Assembly: GCF_001514195.1 (NCBI RefSeq)
Contig: NZ_KQ948742.1
Span: 269,812-333,811 of the forward strand
DNA: 64,000 nucleotides
Source: Streptomyces griseorubiginosus
GTDB lineage: Bacteria > Actinomycetota > Actinomycetes > Streptomycetales > Streptomycetaceae
Direction: 5' to 3'
A program made the translations under genes and the position numbers. The notes under the pieces were generated by a model, which was given only the letters and a program-made list of their open reading frames with translations, was not told where the DNA came from and made no database searches. Shown here piece after piece: positions 16,307 through 25,669 of the stretch; within the stretch, counting starts at the first letter, position 1; every line of letters begins with the position of its first letter.

Positions 16307-16640
16307 CCTGTCAGGTCGGGCGCCGGAAGCGCTCGTTCGGGTTCTTCTTCCGTGACCTTGGACACGGAGCCCGACCCGTGACACGGTCCGTCGGCCCGTC
16401 GGACGCGGTGCCCGTTCCGTGACCGTACGGGAAAGATGGGTCGCGCGGGCGTTACAGGTGGCCCACCACCGGTACACAGGATTTGCACGCCGAGACGTAG
16501 TACAGGTTTGATGACCGGTCCGTCTCGGGCCGGCCCCCGGGCTCATCCCGGACCGGCGGCTTGCGCGAAGGCTGTAGCGTGGCCGACGGAGACCGTAACA
16601 ACACCGCGCGCACCGCGGGCAGAAACGACGGCGAGGACCG
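16307..16640 (+). promoter_or_regulatory. Leader/promoter region of the Ser/Thr kinase gene
   Basis: About 330 bp without a gene. It contains an inverted repeat with arms CCGGTCCG (16515-16522) and CGGACCGG (16549-16556), and closely spaced TACAGG-like elements between 16451 and 16506. No convincing -35/-10 pair could be picked by eye. The kinase ATG at 16641 follows GAGGA. Confidence 0.4.
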
Positions 16641-18190
<1,550 letters not shown>

Positions 18191-18197
<7 letters not shown>

Positions 18198-18244
18198 TCC
18201 GCTGGGTCCTCCACAGAGACCCCTGATCCGCTGAAGTCCTCCAC
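18191..18244 (+). repeat. Tandem duplication of the kinase gene stop region
   Basis: CTCCTGATCCGCTGGGTCCT (starting 18191) recurs as CCCCTGATCCGCTGAAGTCC (starting 18220). Over 24-25 bp about 22 bases match, period 29 bp. The first copy carries the kinase TGA (18195-18197). The second puts a TGA in another frame and abuts the terminator. Confidence 0.75.
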
Positions 18245-18281
18245 GCGCGCGTGGGTCCGTGAACGGACCCACGCGCGCGTG
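18242..18281. terminator. Perfect 19-bp hairpin between the kinase and convergent gene
   Basis: Arms CACGCGCGCGTGGGTCCGT and ACGGACCCACGCGCGCGTG with a two-base nominal loop. Placed between convergent genes, it can serve as a bidirectional terminator. Confidence 0.85.
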
Positions 18282-18322
18282 CCGTTGACGGGGCGTGGGC
18301 GTGGGCCGTTACGGCGCCGACC

Positions 18323-19369
18323 TCAGCCGGCGAACGCGTCGCACACCGCGTCGTACTCCCGCGTCCACCACACGACCAGCGCGGAGGCCGCCGGGAACTG
18401 CGGGTCCGCGCGGGTGTCCCCGCGCTCGTAGTGCCAGCGCAGCATCCAGAAGTCGTTGAGGCGCTCCCACCACACCCGGTGCACGGCCGCCGCGAGTTCC
18501 GAGGGCGTGGCTCCCGCCGTGCGCCGGTACGCGCGCGCGTACGCCCGTACCTTCGGCAGGTCGAGGGCGCCCGCGGGCCGTACGAAGAAGATCGCGGCGG
18601 CGCGTACGGCCTCCTCGGCGCGGGGCTTCACACCGAGCCGGTCCCAGTCGACGATCGCCGCGGGCGCGTCGCCCCGGTAGAGCAGGTTGAAGGGGTGGAA
18701 GTCCCCGTGCACCCAGCCCACGGGGCCGCCGTGCGGGGGCCGTCGCGCCACATGCTGTTCCAGCAGGGTCCGCCGCTCCAGCAGCCGGTGCCGGGCCAGC
18801 TCGTCGAAGGAGTCGGCGGGCCGGTGCCGGCGTACGCGCGCGAGGAGGTCGTCGATGACGGTGAAGGTCACCTCCGGGTCGGCGGCGAGGGAAGAGGCAG
18901 GGGCGGCACGGTGGGCCGGTGCGGCGCGGCCGGTCGGCATCACGCGCTCCAGGCTCGCGTGCACCACCCCCAGCAGCGCCCCCAGGCGCCCGCACTGGGC
19001 GGTGCTGAGCTGGGCGCCGTGGCGGTGGCGGCCGTCGATCCAGGGGTGCAGGGCGTAGGCGTGGCCGCCGACGACCGCGACCGTGCGGCCGTCGTGGGCG
19101 GGCAGCGGCGGGGCGACCGGGACACCGAGGTCGGCCAGGCGCTGGGTGGCCCGGTGCTGGCGGGCGATGGCCTCCGGGGCGGCGGTCTCGGGGTCGAAGT
19201 GGTGCTTGAGGAAGTAGCGGCCGCGGGTCGTGCACAACCGGTAGCCGCGGTTCAGCAGCCCCTGGTCGACGGGGTCGCAGGTGAGGGCGGATCCGGCGGA
19301 GTACCGGCGGAGGAGAGCGCCCAGCGGGGGCGCGTGAGACACCGGGGGTGGTACAGAAGAGCGCGGCAC
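18323..19369 (-). CDS. Aminoglycoside phosphotransferase-fold (APH) kinase-like protein
   Basis: 348-aa APH-family protein. Catalytic motifs are present: HGDFHPFNLLYRG (Brenner-type HGD..N) and the metal-binding DWDRLGVKPR. The N-terminal lobe has YFLKHHFDPETAAPEAIARQ as the likely ATP-lysine region. The family phosphorylates small hydroxylated compounds (aminoglycosides, choline, homoserine, maltose); this one has no feature that fixes a substrate, and a resistance role should not be assumed. It is monocistronic, convergent with the kinase gene. In Streptomyces such genes are common housekeeping members. Confidence 0.75.
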   Translation of the reverse strand: MPRSSVPPPVSHAPPLGALLRRYSAGSALTCDPVDQGLLNRGYRLCTTRGRYFLKHHFDPETAAPEAIARQHRATQRLADLGVPVAPPLPAHDGRTVAVVGGHAYALHPWIDGRHRHGAQLSTAQCGRLGALLGVVHASLERVMPTGRAAPAHRAAPASSLAADPEVTFTVIDDLLARVRRHRPADSFDELARHRLLERRTLLEQHVARRPPHGGPVGWVHGDFHPFNLLYRGDAPAAIVDWDRLGVKPRAEEAVRAAAIFFVRPAGALDLPKVRAYARAYRRTAGATPSELAAAVHRVWWERLNDFWMLRWHYERGDTRADPQFPAASALVVWWTREYDAVCDAFAG

Positions 19370-19841
19370 GCGCCAGATGCTAGGGCACGGGACACCGCGC
19401 TGAGCTGGGCGTTGTCACAGACAGTCATATTCGTTCAGGGTAGGCACAGGAAGTGACGCTCCGGACCGCGTGCGACCGTCCAGGTGAAATGCCCCGATTT
19501 CCCCTTCTTCGCGCACTCCGGAAGTCGGACACGGAAACTCTTCCGGTGACCTGGGTAGACGGGATAACGTGCCGTTGCTCCGGCCTGCTGCAAGGCTGTG
19601 ACCAGCGCCCCTTCGGCCCTTTCCCGATTTACTTGGAAATCCAAGCAAAATCGCAGGTCAAAGGGGGTTTCACAGAAATGTGGAGCACTGGGTAACGTGA
19701 TTCTTGCAGGGCGCTCGCCGGGGCACCTGTCACGCCTGTTCCGGCCGAGTGGCACCCACCCCGTGGCACGGGAGTCGGGAACAGGTGAGCCGCACTGGTA
19801 CACCCGGCAACCCCGGGGGCCGGACCGACGGAGGAGCACAC
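19370..19841 (+). promoter_or_regulatory. Promoter/leader region of the second bkd operon
   Basis: A 472-bp gene-free gap with lower GC than its surroundings around 19615-19690. A candidate sigma-70 promoter is TTCACA (19669-19674), an 18-bp spacer and TAACGT (19693-19698), giving a leader of roughly 135 nt. Just upstream is a 14-bp dyad CTTGGAAATCCAAG (19632-19645), placed as an operator would be. Small open frames on both strands here lack ribosome sites and credible composition. The E1 alpha GTG start follows GGAGG. Confidence 0.45.
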
Positions 19842-20990
19842 GTGACCGTGGAGAGCACTGCCGCGCGCAAGCCGCGACGCAGCGCCGGGACGAGGAAGTC
19901 CCCGAGCACCAAGCCCGAACTGGTTCAGCTGCTGACGCCCGAGGGCAAGCGCGTCAAGAACGCCGCGTACGACAAGTACGTCGCCGACATCACCCCCGAA
20001 GAGCTCCGCGGCCTCTATCGCGACATGGTGCTCACCCGTCGCTTCGACGCCGAGGCCACCTCCCTCCAGCGCCAGGGCGAGCTGGGCCTGTGGGCCTCGC
20101 TGCTCGGCCAGGAGGCCGCCCAGATCGGCTCCGGCCGCGCGCTGCGCGACGACGACTACGTCTTCCCCACCTACCGCGAGCACGGCGTCGCCTGGTGCCG
20201 CGGGGTCGACCCGACCAACCTGCTCGGCATGTTCCGGGGTGTGAACAACGGCGGTTGGGACCCCAACAGCAACAACTTCCACCTCTACACGATCGTCATC
20301 GGCTCCCAGACGCTGCACGCCACCGGCTACGCGATGGGCGTCGCCAAGGACGGCGCGGACAGCGCCGTGATCGCGTACTTCGGCGACGGCGCCTCCAGCC
20401 AGGGCGACGTGGCGGAATCGTTCACCTTCTCCGCGGTCTACAACGCCCCGGTCGTGTTCTTCTGCCAGAACAACCAGTGGGCCATCTCCGAGCCGACCGA
20501 GAAGCAGACCCGCGTCCCGCTCTACCAGCGCGCGCAGGGCTTCGGCTTCCCCGGTGTGCGGGTCGACGGCAACGACGTCCTCGCCTCCCTGGCCGTCACC
20601 AAGTGGGCCCTGGAGCGGGCCCGCGCGGGTGAGGGGCCGACGCTCGTCGAGGCGTACACCTACCGCATGGGTGCCCACACCACCTCCGACGACCCCAGCA
20701 AGTACCGGGCCGACGAGGAGCGCGAGGCCTGGGAGGCGAAGGACCCGATCCTGCGCCTGCGCCGGTACCTGGAGTCCTCAAACCACGCGGACGAGGGATT
20801 CTTCGCGGAACTGGAGACCGAGTCCGAGGCGTTGGGCAGGCGAGTGCGTGAGGTGGTGCGGGCGATGCCGGATCCGGACCGCTTCGCGATCTTCGAGCAC
20901 GCGTACGCGGACGGGCATGCGCTCGTCGACGAGGAGCGGGCCGCGTTCGCCGCCTACCAGGCGTCGTTCGCGGATGGGGAAGGGGCCTGA
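19842..20990 (+). CDS. bkdF: Second branched-chain 2-oxo acid dehydrogenase E1 alpha subunit
   Basis: 382-aa ThDP E1 alpha, paralogous to bkdA at 4582. Seen: YRDMVLTRRFDAEATSLQRQ, GQEAAQIGSGRAL, the ThDP/Mg site AYFGDGASSQGDVAESFTFS with QNNQWAISEP, and YRMGAHTTSDDPSKYR. A lysine-rich N-terminal tail of about 30 residues (RKPRRSAGTRKSPSTKPE) is absent from bkdA. The start is GTG with GGAGGAG just upstream; the open frame further upstream is ignored. Two complete bkd operons about 12 kb apart are documented in Streptomyces avermitilis (bkdABC, bkdFGH). The assignment of F/G/H to this copy is by spacing and not certain. A pyruvate dehydrogenase role is the main alternative. Confidence 0.82.
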   Translation: MTVESTAARKPRRSAGTRKSPSTKPELVQLLTPEGKRVKNAAYDKYVADITPEELRGLYRDMVLTRRFDAEATSLQRQGELGLWASLLGQEAAQIGSGRALRDDDYVFPTYREHGVAWCRGVDPTNLLGMFRGVNNGGWDPNSNNFHLYTIVIGSQTLHATGYAMGVAKDGADSAVIAYFGDGASSQGDVAESFTFSAVYNAPVVFFCQNNQWAISEPTEKQTRVPLYQRAQGFGFPGVRVDGNDVLASLAVTKWALERARAGEGPTLVEAYTYRMGAHTTSDDPSKYRADEEREAWEAKDPILRLRRYLESSNHADEGFFAELETESEALGRRVREVVRAMPDPDRFAIFEHAYADGHALVDEERAAFAAYQASFADGEGA

Positions 20991-20992
20991 TC

Positions 20993-21973
20993 ATGGCAGC
21001 GGAAAAGATGGCTCTGGCCAAGGCGATCAACGAATCGCTGCGGCGTGCCCTGGACACCGACCCGAAGGTCCTCGTCATGGGCGAGGACGTCGGCAAGCTC
21101 GGCGGTGTGTTCCGGGTGACCGACGGGCTTCAGAAGGACTTCGGCGAGGACCGGGTCATCGACACCCCGCTCGCCGAGTCGGGCATCGTCGGCACCGCGA
21201 TCGGTCTGGCCCTGCGCGGCTACCGCCCGGTGGTCGAGATCCAGTTCGACGGCTTCGTCTTCCCGGCCTACGACCAGATCGTCACCCAGCTGGCGAAGAT
21301 GCACGCGCGCTCGCTGGGCAAGGTCAAGATGCCGGTGGTCGTCCGCATCCCCTACGGCGGCGGCATCGGCGCGGTCGAGCACCACTCGGAGTCCCCCGAG
21401 GCGCTGTTCGCACATGTGGCGGGCCTCAAGGTGGTCTCGCCGTCCAACGCCTCGGACGCCTACTGGATGATGCAGCAGGCCATCCAGAGCGACGACCCGG
21501 TGATCTTCTTCGAGCCCAAGCGGCGGTATTGGGACAAGGGCGAGGTCAACACCGAGGCCATCCCCGGCCCCCTGCACAAGGCGAAGGTCGTGCGCGAGGG
21601 CACCGATCTGACGCTGGTCGCCTACGGCCCGATGGTGAAGCTGTGCCAGGAGGTGGCCGACGCGGCCGCCGAGGAGGGCAGGTCGCTGGAGGTCGTGGAC
21701 CTCAGGTCGGTCTCGCCGCTGGACTTCGACTCGATCCAGGCGTCGGTGGAGAAGACCCGCCGTCTGGTGGTGGTGCACGAGGCGCCGGTGTTCTTCGGCT
21801 CGGGTGCGGAGATCGCGGCCCGGATCACCGAGCGCTGCTTCTACCACCTGGAGGCGCCGGTGCTGCGGGTGGGCGGCTACCACGCCCCGTATCCGCCGGC
21901 GCGGCTGGAGGAGGAGTACCTGCCCGGCCTGGACCGGGTGCTGGACGCCGTCGACCGCGCTCTGGCGTACTGA
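20993..21973 (+). CDS. bkdG: Second branched-chain 2-oxo acid dehydrogenase E1 beta subunit
   Basis: 326-aa E1 beta subunit starting two bases after the E1 alpha stop. Seen: VLVMGEDVGKLGGVFRVTDG, DTPLAESGIVGTAIGLALRG, EIQFDGFVFPAYDQIVTQLA, RIPYGGGIGAVEHHSESPEA, and in the C-terminal domain VVDLRSVSPLDFDSIQ, VVVHEAPVFFGSGAEIAARI and YHAPYPPARLEEEYLPGLDR. The overall order matches the bkdB paralogue at 5724, with many conservative changes. The near-zero spacing to both neighbours supports a single transcript encoding a stoichiometric complex. Symbol as for the E1 alpha gene, by position. Confidence 0.82.
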   Translation: MAAEKMALAKAINESLRRALDTDPKVLVMGEDVGKLGGVFRVTDGLQKDFGEDRVIDTPLAESGIVGTAIGLALRGYRPVVEIQFDGFVFPAYDQIVTQLAKMHARSLGKVKMPVVVRIPYGGGIGAVEHHSESPEALFAHVAGLKVVSPSNASDAYWMMQQAIQSDDPVIFFEPKRRYWDKGEVNTEAIPGPLHKAKVVREGTDLTLVAYGPMVKLCQEVADAAAEEGRSLEVVDLRSVSPLDFDSIQASVEKTRRLVVVHEAPVFFGSGAEIAARITERCFYHLEAPVLRVGGYHAPYPPARLEEEYLPGLDRVLDAVDRALAY

Positions 21974-21983
21974 GGAGAGGGTC

Positions 21984-23459
21984 GTGACGACGATGACGGA
22001 TGCGTCCGTACGCGAGTTCAAGATGCCCGACGTGGGCGAGGGCCTGACCGAGGCCGAGATCCTGACCTGGTACGTCAAGCCCGGCGACACCGTGACCGAC
22101 GGTCAGGTGGTGTGCGAGGTGGAGACGGCCAAGGCGGCCGTCGAACTGCCCATCCCCTACGACGGGGTGGTGCGCGAACTGCGCTTCCCCGCGGGCACCA
22201 CGGTGGACGTGGGCACGGCGATCATCGCGGTGGACGTGGCGGGTGGGGCACCCACGGCCGCGGAGCCCGCGGCCGCGGAGCCCGCGGTCGCGGAGCCTGC
22301 GGTCGCGGAGCCTGCGGTCGCGGAGCCCGCCGCTGCTGAGGCCGCTCCGGCGGAGAAGGAGACCAAGCCGGCGGGCTCGGGTCGTCAGCCGGTCCTGGTC
22401 GGTTACGGCGTGGCCACCTCCTCCACCAAACGCCGCCCCCGCAAGGGCCCCGAGGTCCCCTTCCAGCAGGCCCCGGCGGTCGTGGCGGTCCAGACCGAGC
22501 TGAACGGCCACGCTCCGGCGCCCACCGCGCCGCCGGCCGGGCAGTCCCGTCCGCTGGCCAAGCCGCCGGTGCGCAAGCTGGCCAAGGACCTGGGCGTCGA
22601 CCTCGCCACGGTGATCCCGTCCGGCCCGGACGGCATCATCACGCGTGAGGACGTGCACGCGGCGGTCACGCCGACGGAGGTGCCCGCGACGGCGCCGGTG
22701 CAGGCCCCGGCTCAGGCTCAGGTGATCCCGGCGGCGCCCGCTGCCTCCTACGATTCGGCCCGCGAGACCCGTATCCCCGTCAAGGGTGTCCGCAAGGCCA
22801 CCGCCCTGGCGATGGTGGGTTCCGCGTTCACCGCCCCGCACGTCACCGAGTTCGTGACGGTGGACGTCACCCGGACCCTCAAGCTCGTCGAGGAACTCAA
22901 GCAGGACAAGGACCTCCAGGGCCTCAGGGTCAACCCGCTCCTGCTGATCGCGAAGGCCCTGCTGGTCGCGATCAAGCGCCACCCGGACATCAACGCCTCC
23001 TGGGACGAGGCGAACCAGGAGATCGTGGTCAAGCACTACGTCAACCTGGGCATCGCCGCCGCCACCCCGCGCGGCCTGATCGTCCCGAACATCAAGGACG
23101 CCCACGCCAAGACGCTGCCGCAGCTGGCGGAGTCGCTGGGTGAGCTGGTGGCCACGGCCAAGGAGGGCAGGACCTCTCCGGCCGCGATGCAGGGCGGCAC
23201 CGTCACCATCACCAACGTCGGCGTCTTCGGCGTCGACACCGGCACGCCGATCCTGCCCCCCGGCGAGTCCGCGATCCTCGCCGTCGGCGCGATCAAACTC
23301 CAGCCGTGGGTCCACAAGGGCAAGGTCAAGCCCCGCCAGGTCACCACCCTGGCTCTGAGCTTCGACCACCGCCTGGTCGACGGCGAGTTGGGCTCCAAGG
23401 TCCTGGCCGACGTGGCGGCGATCCTGGAACAACCGAAGAAACTCATCACCTGGGCGTGA
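21984..23459 (+). CDS. bkdH: Second branched-chain 2-oxo acid dehydrogenase E2 subunit
   Basis: 491-aa dihydrolipoamide acyltransferase. Lipoyl domain near the N-terminus with the modified Lys in VETAKAAVELPIPYDG; an Ala/Glu/Pro linker built from five 15-bp DNA repeats (22260-22334); a subunit-binding domain (KPPVRKLAKDLGVDLATV...GPDGIITREDVHAAV); and a catalytic domain with VTITNVGVFGVDTGTPILPP and the active-site LSFDHRLVDGELGSKVL. GTG at 21984 is preferred because GAGGAGAGG lies directly upstream; an in-frame ATG nine bases on is possible. The gene ends with a strong terminator, closing the operon. E3 is not encoded here. Confidence 0.85.
   Translation: MTTMTDASVREFKMPDVGEGLTEAEILTWYVKPGDTVTDGQVVCEVETAKAAVELPIPYDGVVRELRFPAGTTVDVGTAIIAVDVAGGAPTAAEPAAAEPAVAEPAVAEPAVAEPAAAEAAPAEKETKPAGSGRQPVLVGYGVATSSTKRRPRKGPEVPFQQAPAVVAVQTELNGHAPAPTAPPAGQSRPLAKPPVRKLAKDLGVDLATVIPSGPDGIITREDVHAAVTPTEVPATAPVQAPAQAQVIPAAPAASYDSARETRIPVKGVRKATALAMVGSAFTAPHVTEFVTVDVTRTLKLVEELKQDKDLQGLRVNPLLLIAKALLVAIKRHPDINASWDEANQEIVVKHYVNLGIAAATPRGLIVPNIKDAHAKTLPQLAESLGELVATAKEGRTSPAAMQGGTVTITNVGVFGVDTGTPILPPGESAILAVGAIKLQPWVHKGKVKPRQVTTLALSFDHRLVDGELGSKVLADVAAILEQPKKLITWA
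22260..22334 (+). repeat. Five 15-bp repeats in the E2 linker
   Basis: Five consecutive units of the type GCGGAGCC(C/T)GCGGTC at 22260, 22275, 22290, 22305 and 22320. They encode AEPAV/AEPAA repeats in the flexible arm. The near-identity of the middle units at the DNA level points to recent slippage. Confidence 0.85.
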
Positions 23460-23488
23460 CCTGTCCTGAGCGGATCAGGTTGTTCAAC

Positions 23489-23537
23489 GGTGAAGGGAGG
23501 CCGCAAGTTCTGATTGCGGCCGCCCCTTCACCTTTTT
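23489..23537 (+). terminator. Terminator of the second bkd operon
   Basis: Stem GGTGAAGGGAGGCCGCAA (23489-23506) pairs with TTGCGGCCGCCCCTTCACC (23514-23532) with one bulge, followed by five T. This is the clearest classical rho-independent terminator in the window. Confidence 0.9.
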
Positions 23538-23654
23538 GCGGGGTGGGTCACGAACGGTTGAGCACGTACACCGGGGCGCCGGCGTCCGTCTTCGTTGACC
23601 CGGTGCACTGAAAGTCCCGTCGGGGCCGCGATCGATTCGAGCGGCTGCCGCAGC

Positions 23655-24386
23655 TCACCCTCCTGACAACCGCTGCCGCCAGTCGGCCAGGACGGATTCG
23701 GTGGTCGGCGGGGCGGACAGGTCGGCCGTGTGCGAAGGCCGTTTGAGAGCGAGGGCGTCGAGGCGGTCGGCGATGCGTTCCATGGCCAGGGCGATGGCCT
23801 GTTGAGCGGCGAGAGTGGCCCGCTGCGTCTCCAGGATGTCCTCCTGTAGCGCGATCGACTTGTGCTGGGCGACTGCGAGTTGTTCGTCCGCCTGGAGATT
23901 GCGTTCCTCGAGCCGGACGATGGCCTCGGCGACCTGCTCCGGCATCGCGTAGGCAACGGGGCTGCCAATGCCAGGGAGCTGGACCTCAGCTTCTTCGAGG
24001 GCGTAGGAGCCCTCCCTGTGCACGCTTGCGAGCACCTCAGCTGCCCATTGCTTGAAAGGCGCAGCGAGCGGCTTGGTGCAAGCATTCACCAGGATGATCA
24101 GTCCATGTAGATCGATGAGTTGCAGGTCTCGGCGCCATCTACGACCTGGAGGAACGGTGAGACCGTAAGCGCTGCTGACGCTCCCAAGCATCTCTCGATG
24201 TTTCTCCGGTACATGGTCCCTAAGGGCTTTCGCCGTGTTGAGGAGCCCCAATTCGTTGCACACATCCACTGCCGGGAACCAGTGCATCCCATCCGGCATG
24301 GTCAACCTGCGTACCCGCGCTCCAGTGGCTGCGTATACGAAGCCGCTGATGTCGATCGCCTCATGCCGCTTGCTGGGTTCGTTCAC
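23655..24386 (-). CDS. BRO-N domain protein, phage antirepressor-like
   Basis: 243 aa. Residues about 8-100 form a BRO-N domain: DISGFVYAATGARVRRLTMP, HWFPAVDVCNELGLLNTAKA, RDHVPEKHREMLGSV and LIDLHGLIILVNACTKPLAA. This domain occurs in phage antirepressors and baculovirus BRO proteins and often binds DNA. The C-terminal half is a Gln/Glu/Ala-rich predicted coiled coil (EEADEQLAV-like heptads from VRLEERNLQADEQL on). A GTG start at 24386 is chosen over a longer ATG start at 24437 because GGAGGTGG precedes it. GC and codon bias are visibly lower than in the neighbours and no other phage gene is present, so it looks like an isolated acquisition. Function unknown. Confidence 0.75.
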   Translation of the reverse strand: MNEPSKRHEAIDISGFVYAATGARVRRLTMPDGMHWFPAVDVCNELGLLNTAKALRDHVPEKHREMLGSVSSAYGLTVPPGRRWRRDLQLIDLHGLIILVNACTKPLAAPFKQWAAEVLASVHREGSYALEEAEVQLPGIGSPVAYAMPEQVAEAIVRLEERNLQADEQLAVAQHKSIALQEDILETQRATLAAQQAIALAMERIADRLDALALKRPSHTADLSAPPTTESVLADWRQRLSGG

Positions 24387-24501
24387 GGGAACCACCTCCG
24401 CAGCGGAACCTAGGGCGGAGGAATGCGAATATGCCAATTTACGTAATGATATTCACCAATGCGAGGTAAAAACCCCGGATTTCGCTTGCGTGGAGACAAA
24501 G
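24387..24501 (-). promoter_or_regulatory. AT-rich promoter/operator region of the BRO-N gene
   Basis: An island of low GC with a palindrome TTACGTAA (24439-24446) between the inverted hexamers GAATAT (24427-24432) and ATATTC (24449-24454). Such nested dyads resemble regulator-binding sites. A promoter for the BRO-N gene is expected here; no -35/-10 pair is unambiguous. Confidence 0.4.
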
Positions 24502-24540
24502 CGAAGGGGCCTGCCCCGGATACCGAGGCAGGCCCCTTCG
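24502..24540. terminator. Terminator hairpin downstream of the D,D-carboxypeptidase gene
   Basis: Perfect 14-bp arms CGAAGGGGCCTGCC and GGCAGGCCCCTTCG separated by 11 bases, just 3' of the minus-strand gene ending at 24554. Confidence 0.85.
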
Positions 24541-24553
24541 TCAGCTGTGGGTG

Positions 24554-25465
24554 TCAGCCGGCCGTTGCGAAGCCGTAGTTGAGGAGCTTCTTCGCGTCCG
24601 CCTCGCGCTGGGCGATCGAGGTGGAGGCGAGGACCGTGCCGATGATGGTCTTGCCGTTGCGGGTGGCGGCGAAGACGAGGCAGTACTTGGCCTCGGGGCC
24701 GGAGCCGGTCTTCACGCCGATGGTGCCGCTGTAGCTGCTGAGCAGGCCGTTGGTGTTGGTCCACGCGGCCATCGTGCGGGTGGAGCCCGTCTTGGTGATC
24801 GTCTTCGCGGTGTACTTCTTCGTCTTCACGATCGTGCGGAACGTGGAGTTCTTCATCGCGCTGCTGGCGATCTTCGTCAGGTCCCGCGGCGTCGAGTAGT
24901 TGTTGCCGTTGCCGATGCCGTCGAACGAGTCGAACTTCGTGTTGCGCAGGCCGAGGTCCGTGGCGGCCTTGTTCATCTTGCCGATGAACGACTTCACGCG
25001 CGCGGCACGGGTCGAGCCGGAGCCGTAGGTGTCGGCGAGCGCGTACGCGGCGTCGCAGCCCGACGGCAGCATCAGCCCGTACAGCAGCTGACGGACGGTG
25101 ACCTTGTCGCCGACGATCAGGTGGGCCTGCGAGGCGTTGTTGGCGACGACGTAGTCGCTGTACGCCTTCTGGATCGTGACCTTCTTGTCCAGGTTCAGGT
25201 TCGACTGCGCGAGCACGACCTTCGCGGTCATGATCTTGGTCGTGGAACCCGTGGAACGCTTGGTGTCGGCCGCCTTGGTGTACAGCGTCTTCGCGGTCGA
25301 GTTGTTCATGACGTAGCCGCCCTTGGCCACGATCGAGGGCGCGGTGGCGGCCTGGGCCGGCGCGGCGGCCAGGGCGCCGGTCGCGAGCATGGCGCCGGTG
25401 GTGACGCCGGCCGCGGCTACGCGGCGGAGACGGCTGCCCTTGGTGCCGGTGATGGCGGTAATCAA
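24554..25465 (-). CDS. Exported D-alanyl-D-alanine carboxypeptidase (penicillin-binding protein, S11)
   Basis: 303 aa from the assumed TTG start. An N-terminal signal peptide (SRLRRVAAAGVTTGAMLATG, cleavage after AAAPAQA) leads to the S11 serine carboxypeptidase fold. Active-site Ser is in STTK (about residues 74-77) and KTG is in GVKTGSG (252-254). The second motif is SGC (135-137) rather than the usual SxN, in LMLPSGCDAAYALAD. It trims the terminal D-Ala of peptidoglycan stem peptides outside the membrane. The start is uncertain: the frame is open far upstream, and an ATG at 25540 just after a -10-like TAGATA could give a leaderless, 25-residue longer form. It diverges from a GntR regulator. 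Confidence 0.82.
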   Translation of the reverse strand: MITAITGTKGSRLRRVAAAGVTTGAMLATGALAAAPAQAATAPSIVAKGGYVMNNSTAKTLYTKAADTKRSTGSTTKIMTAKVVLAQSNLNLDKKVTIQKAYSDYVVANNASQAHLIVGDKVTVRQLLYGLMLPSGCDAAYALADTYGSGSTRAARVKSFIGKMNKAATDLGLRNTKFDSFDGIGNGNNYSTPRDLTKIASSAMKNSTFRTIVKTKKYTAKTITKTGSTRTMAAWTNTNGLLSSYSGTIGVKTGSGPEAKYCLVFAATRNGKTIIGTVLASTSIAQREADAKKLLNYGFATAG

Positions 25466-25669
25466 CTGGAATACCCCGATTGTGTTGAATGCCCCTGAGG
25501 TGCGGCCGAGTTGAAGGGGAAGAAAGGGGGCCGCACGCATGAGACACGTATCTAGCACGAATGGTTGTGGGGTGAAGCGGTCAGGGGGGCCTTCTGTGAC
25601 ACCGTTGGTACACAGGTCCGCATCGTGGACGGATATTCCATGCGTACGTGTTGTATCTAAGCTGTAGGC
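25466..25669. promoter_or_regulatory. Divergent dac/gntR promoters with a shared GTATCTA element
   Basis: On the minus strand TTCACC and TAGATA, 16 bp apart (25549-25576), form a promoter for the carboxypeptidase. On the plus strand TAAGCT lies six bases before the GntR ATG with TTCCAT 16 bp upstream, suggesting a leaderless message. The heptamer GTATCTA occurs at both -10 regions (25548-25554 and 25652-25658 approximately). That makes it a candidate binding site for the GntR protein controlling both directions. Confidence 0.45.

Noticed and set aside
18323..19369. Antibiotic resistance gene (aminoglycoside phosphotransferase)
   Set aside because: The APH fold is clear but the family is very broad. 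Nothing in sequence or context indicates aminoglycoside modification, so no resistance is claimed.
19435..19839. Small protein genes in the gap before the second bkd operon
   Set aside because: Open frames on both strands overlap, have no ribosome sites and poor codon bias; a promoter/leader is a better explanation.
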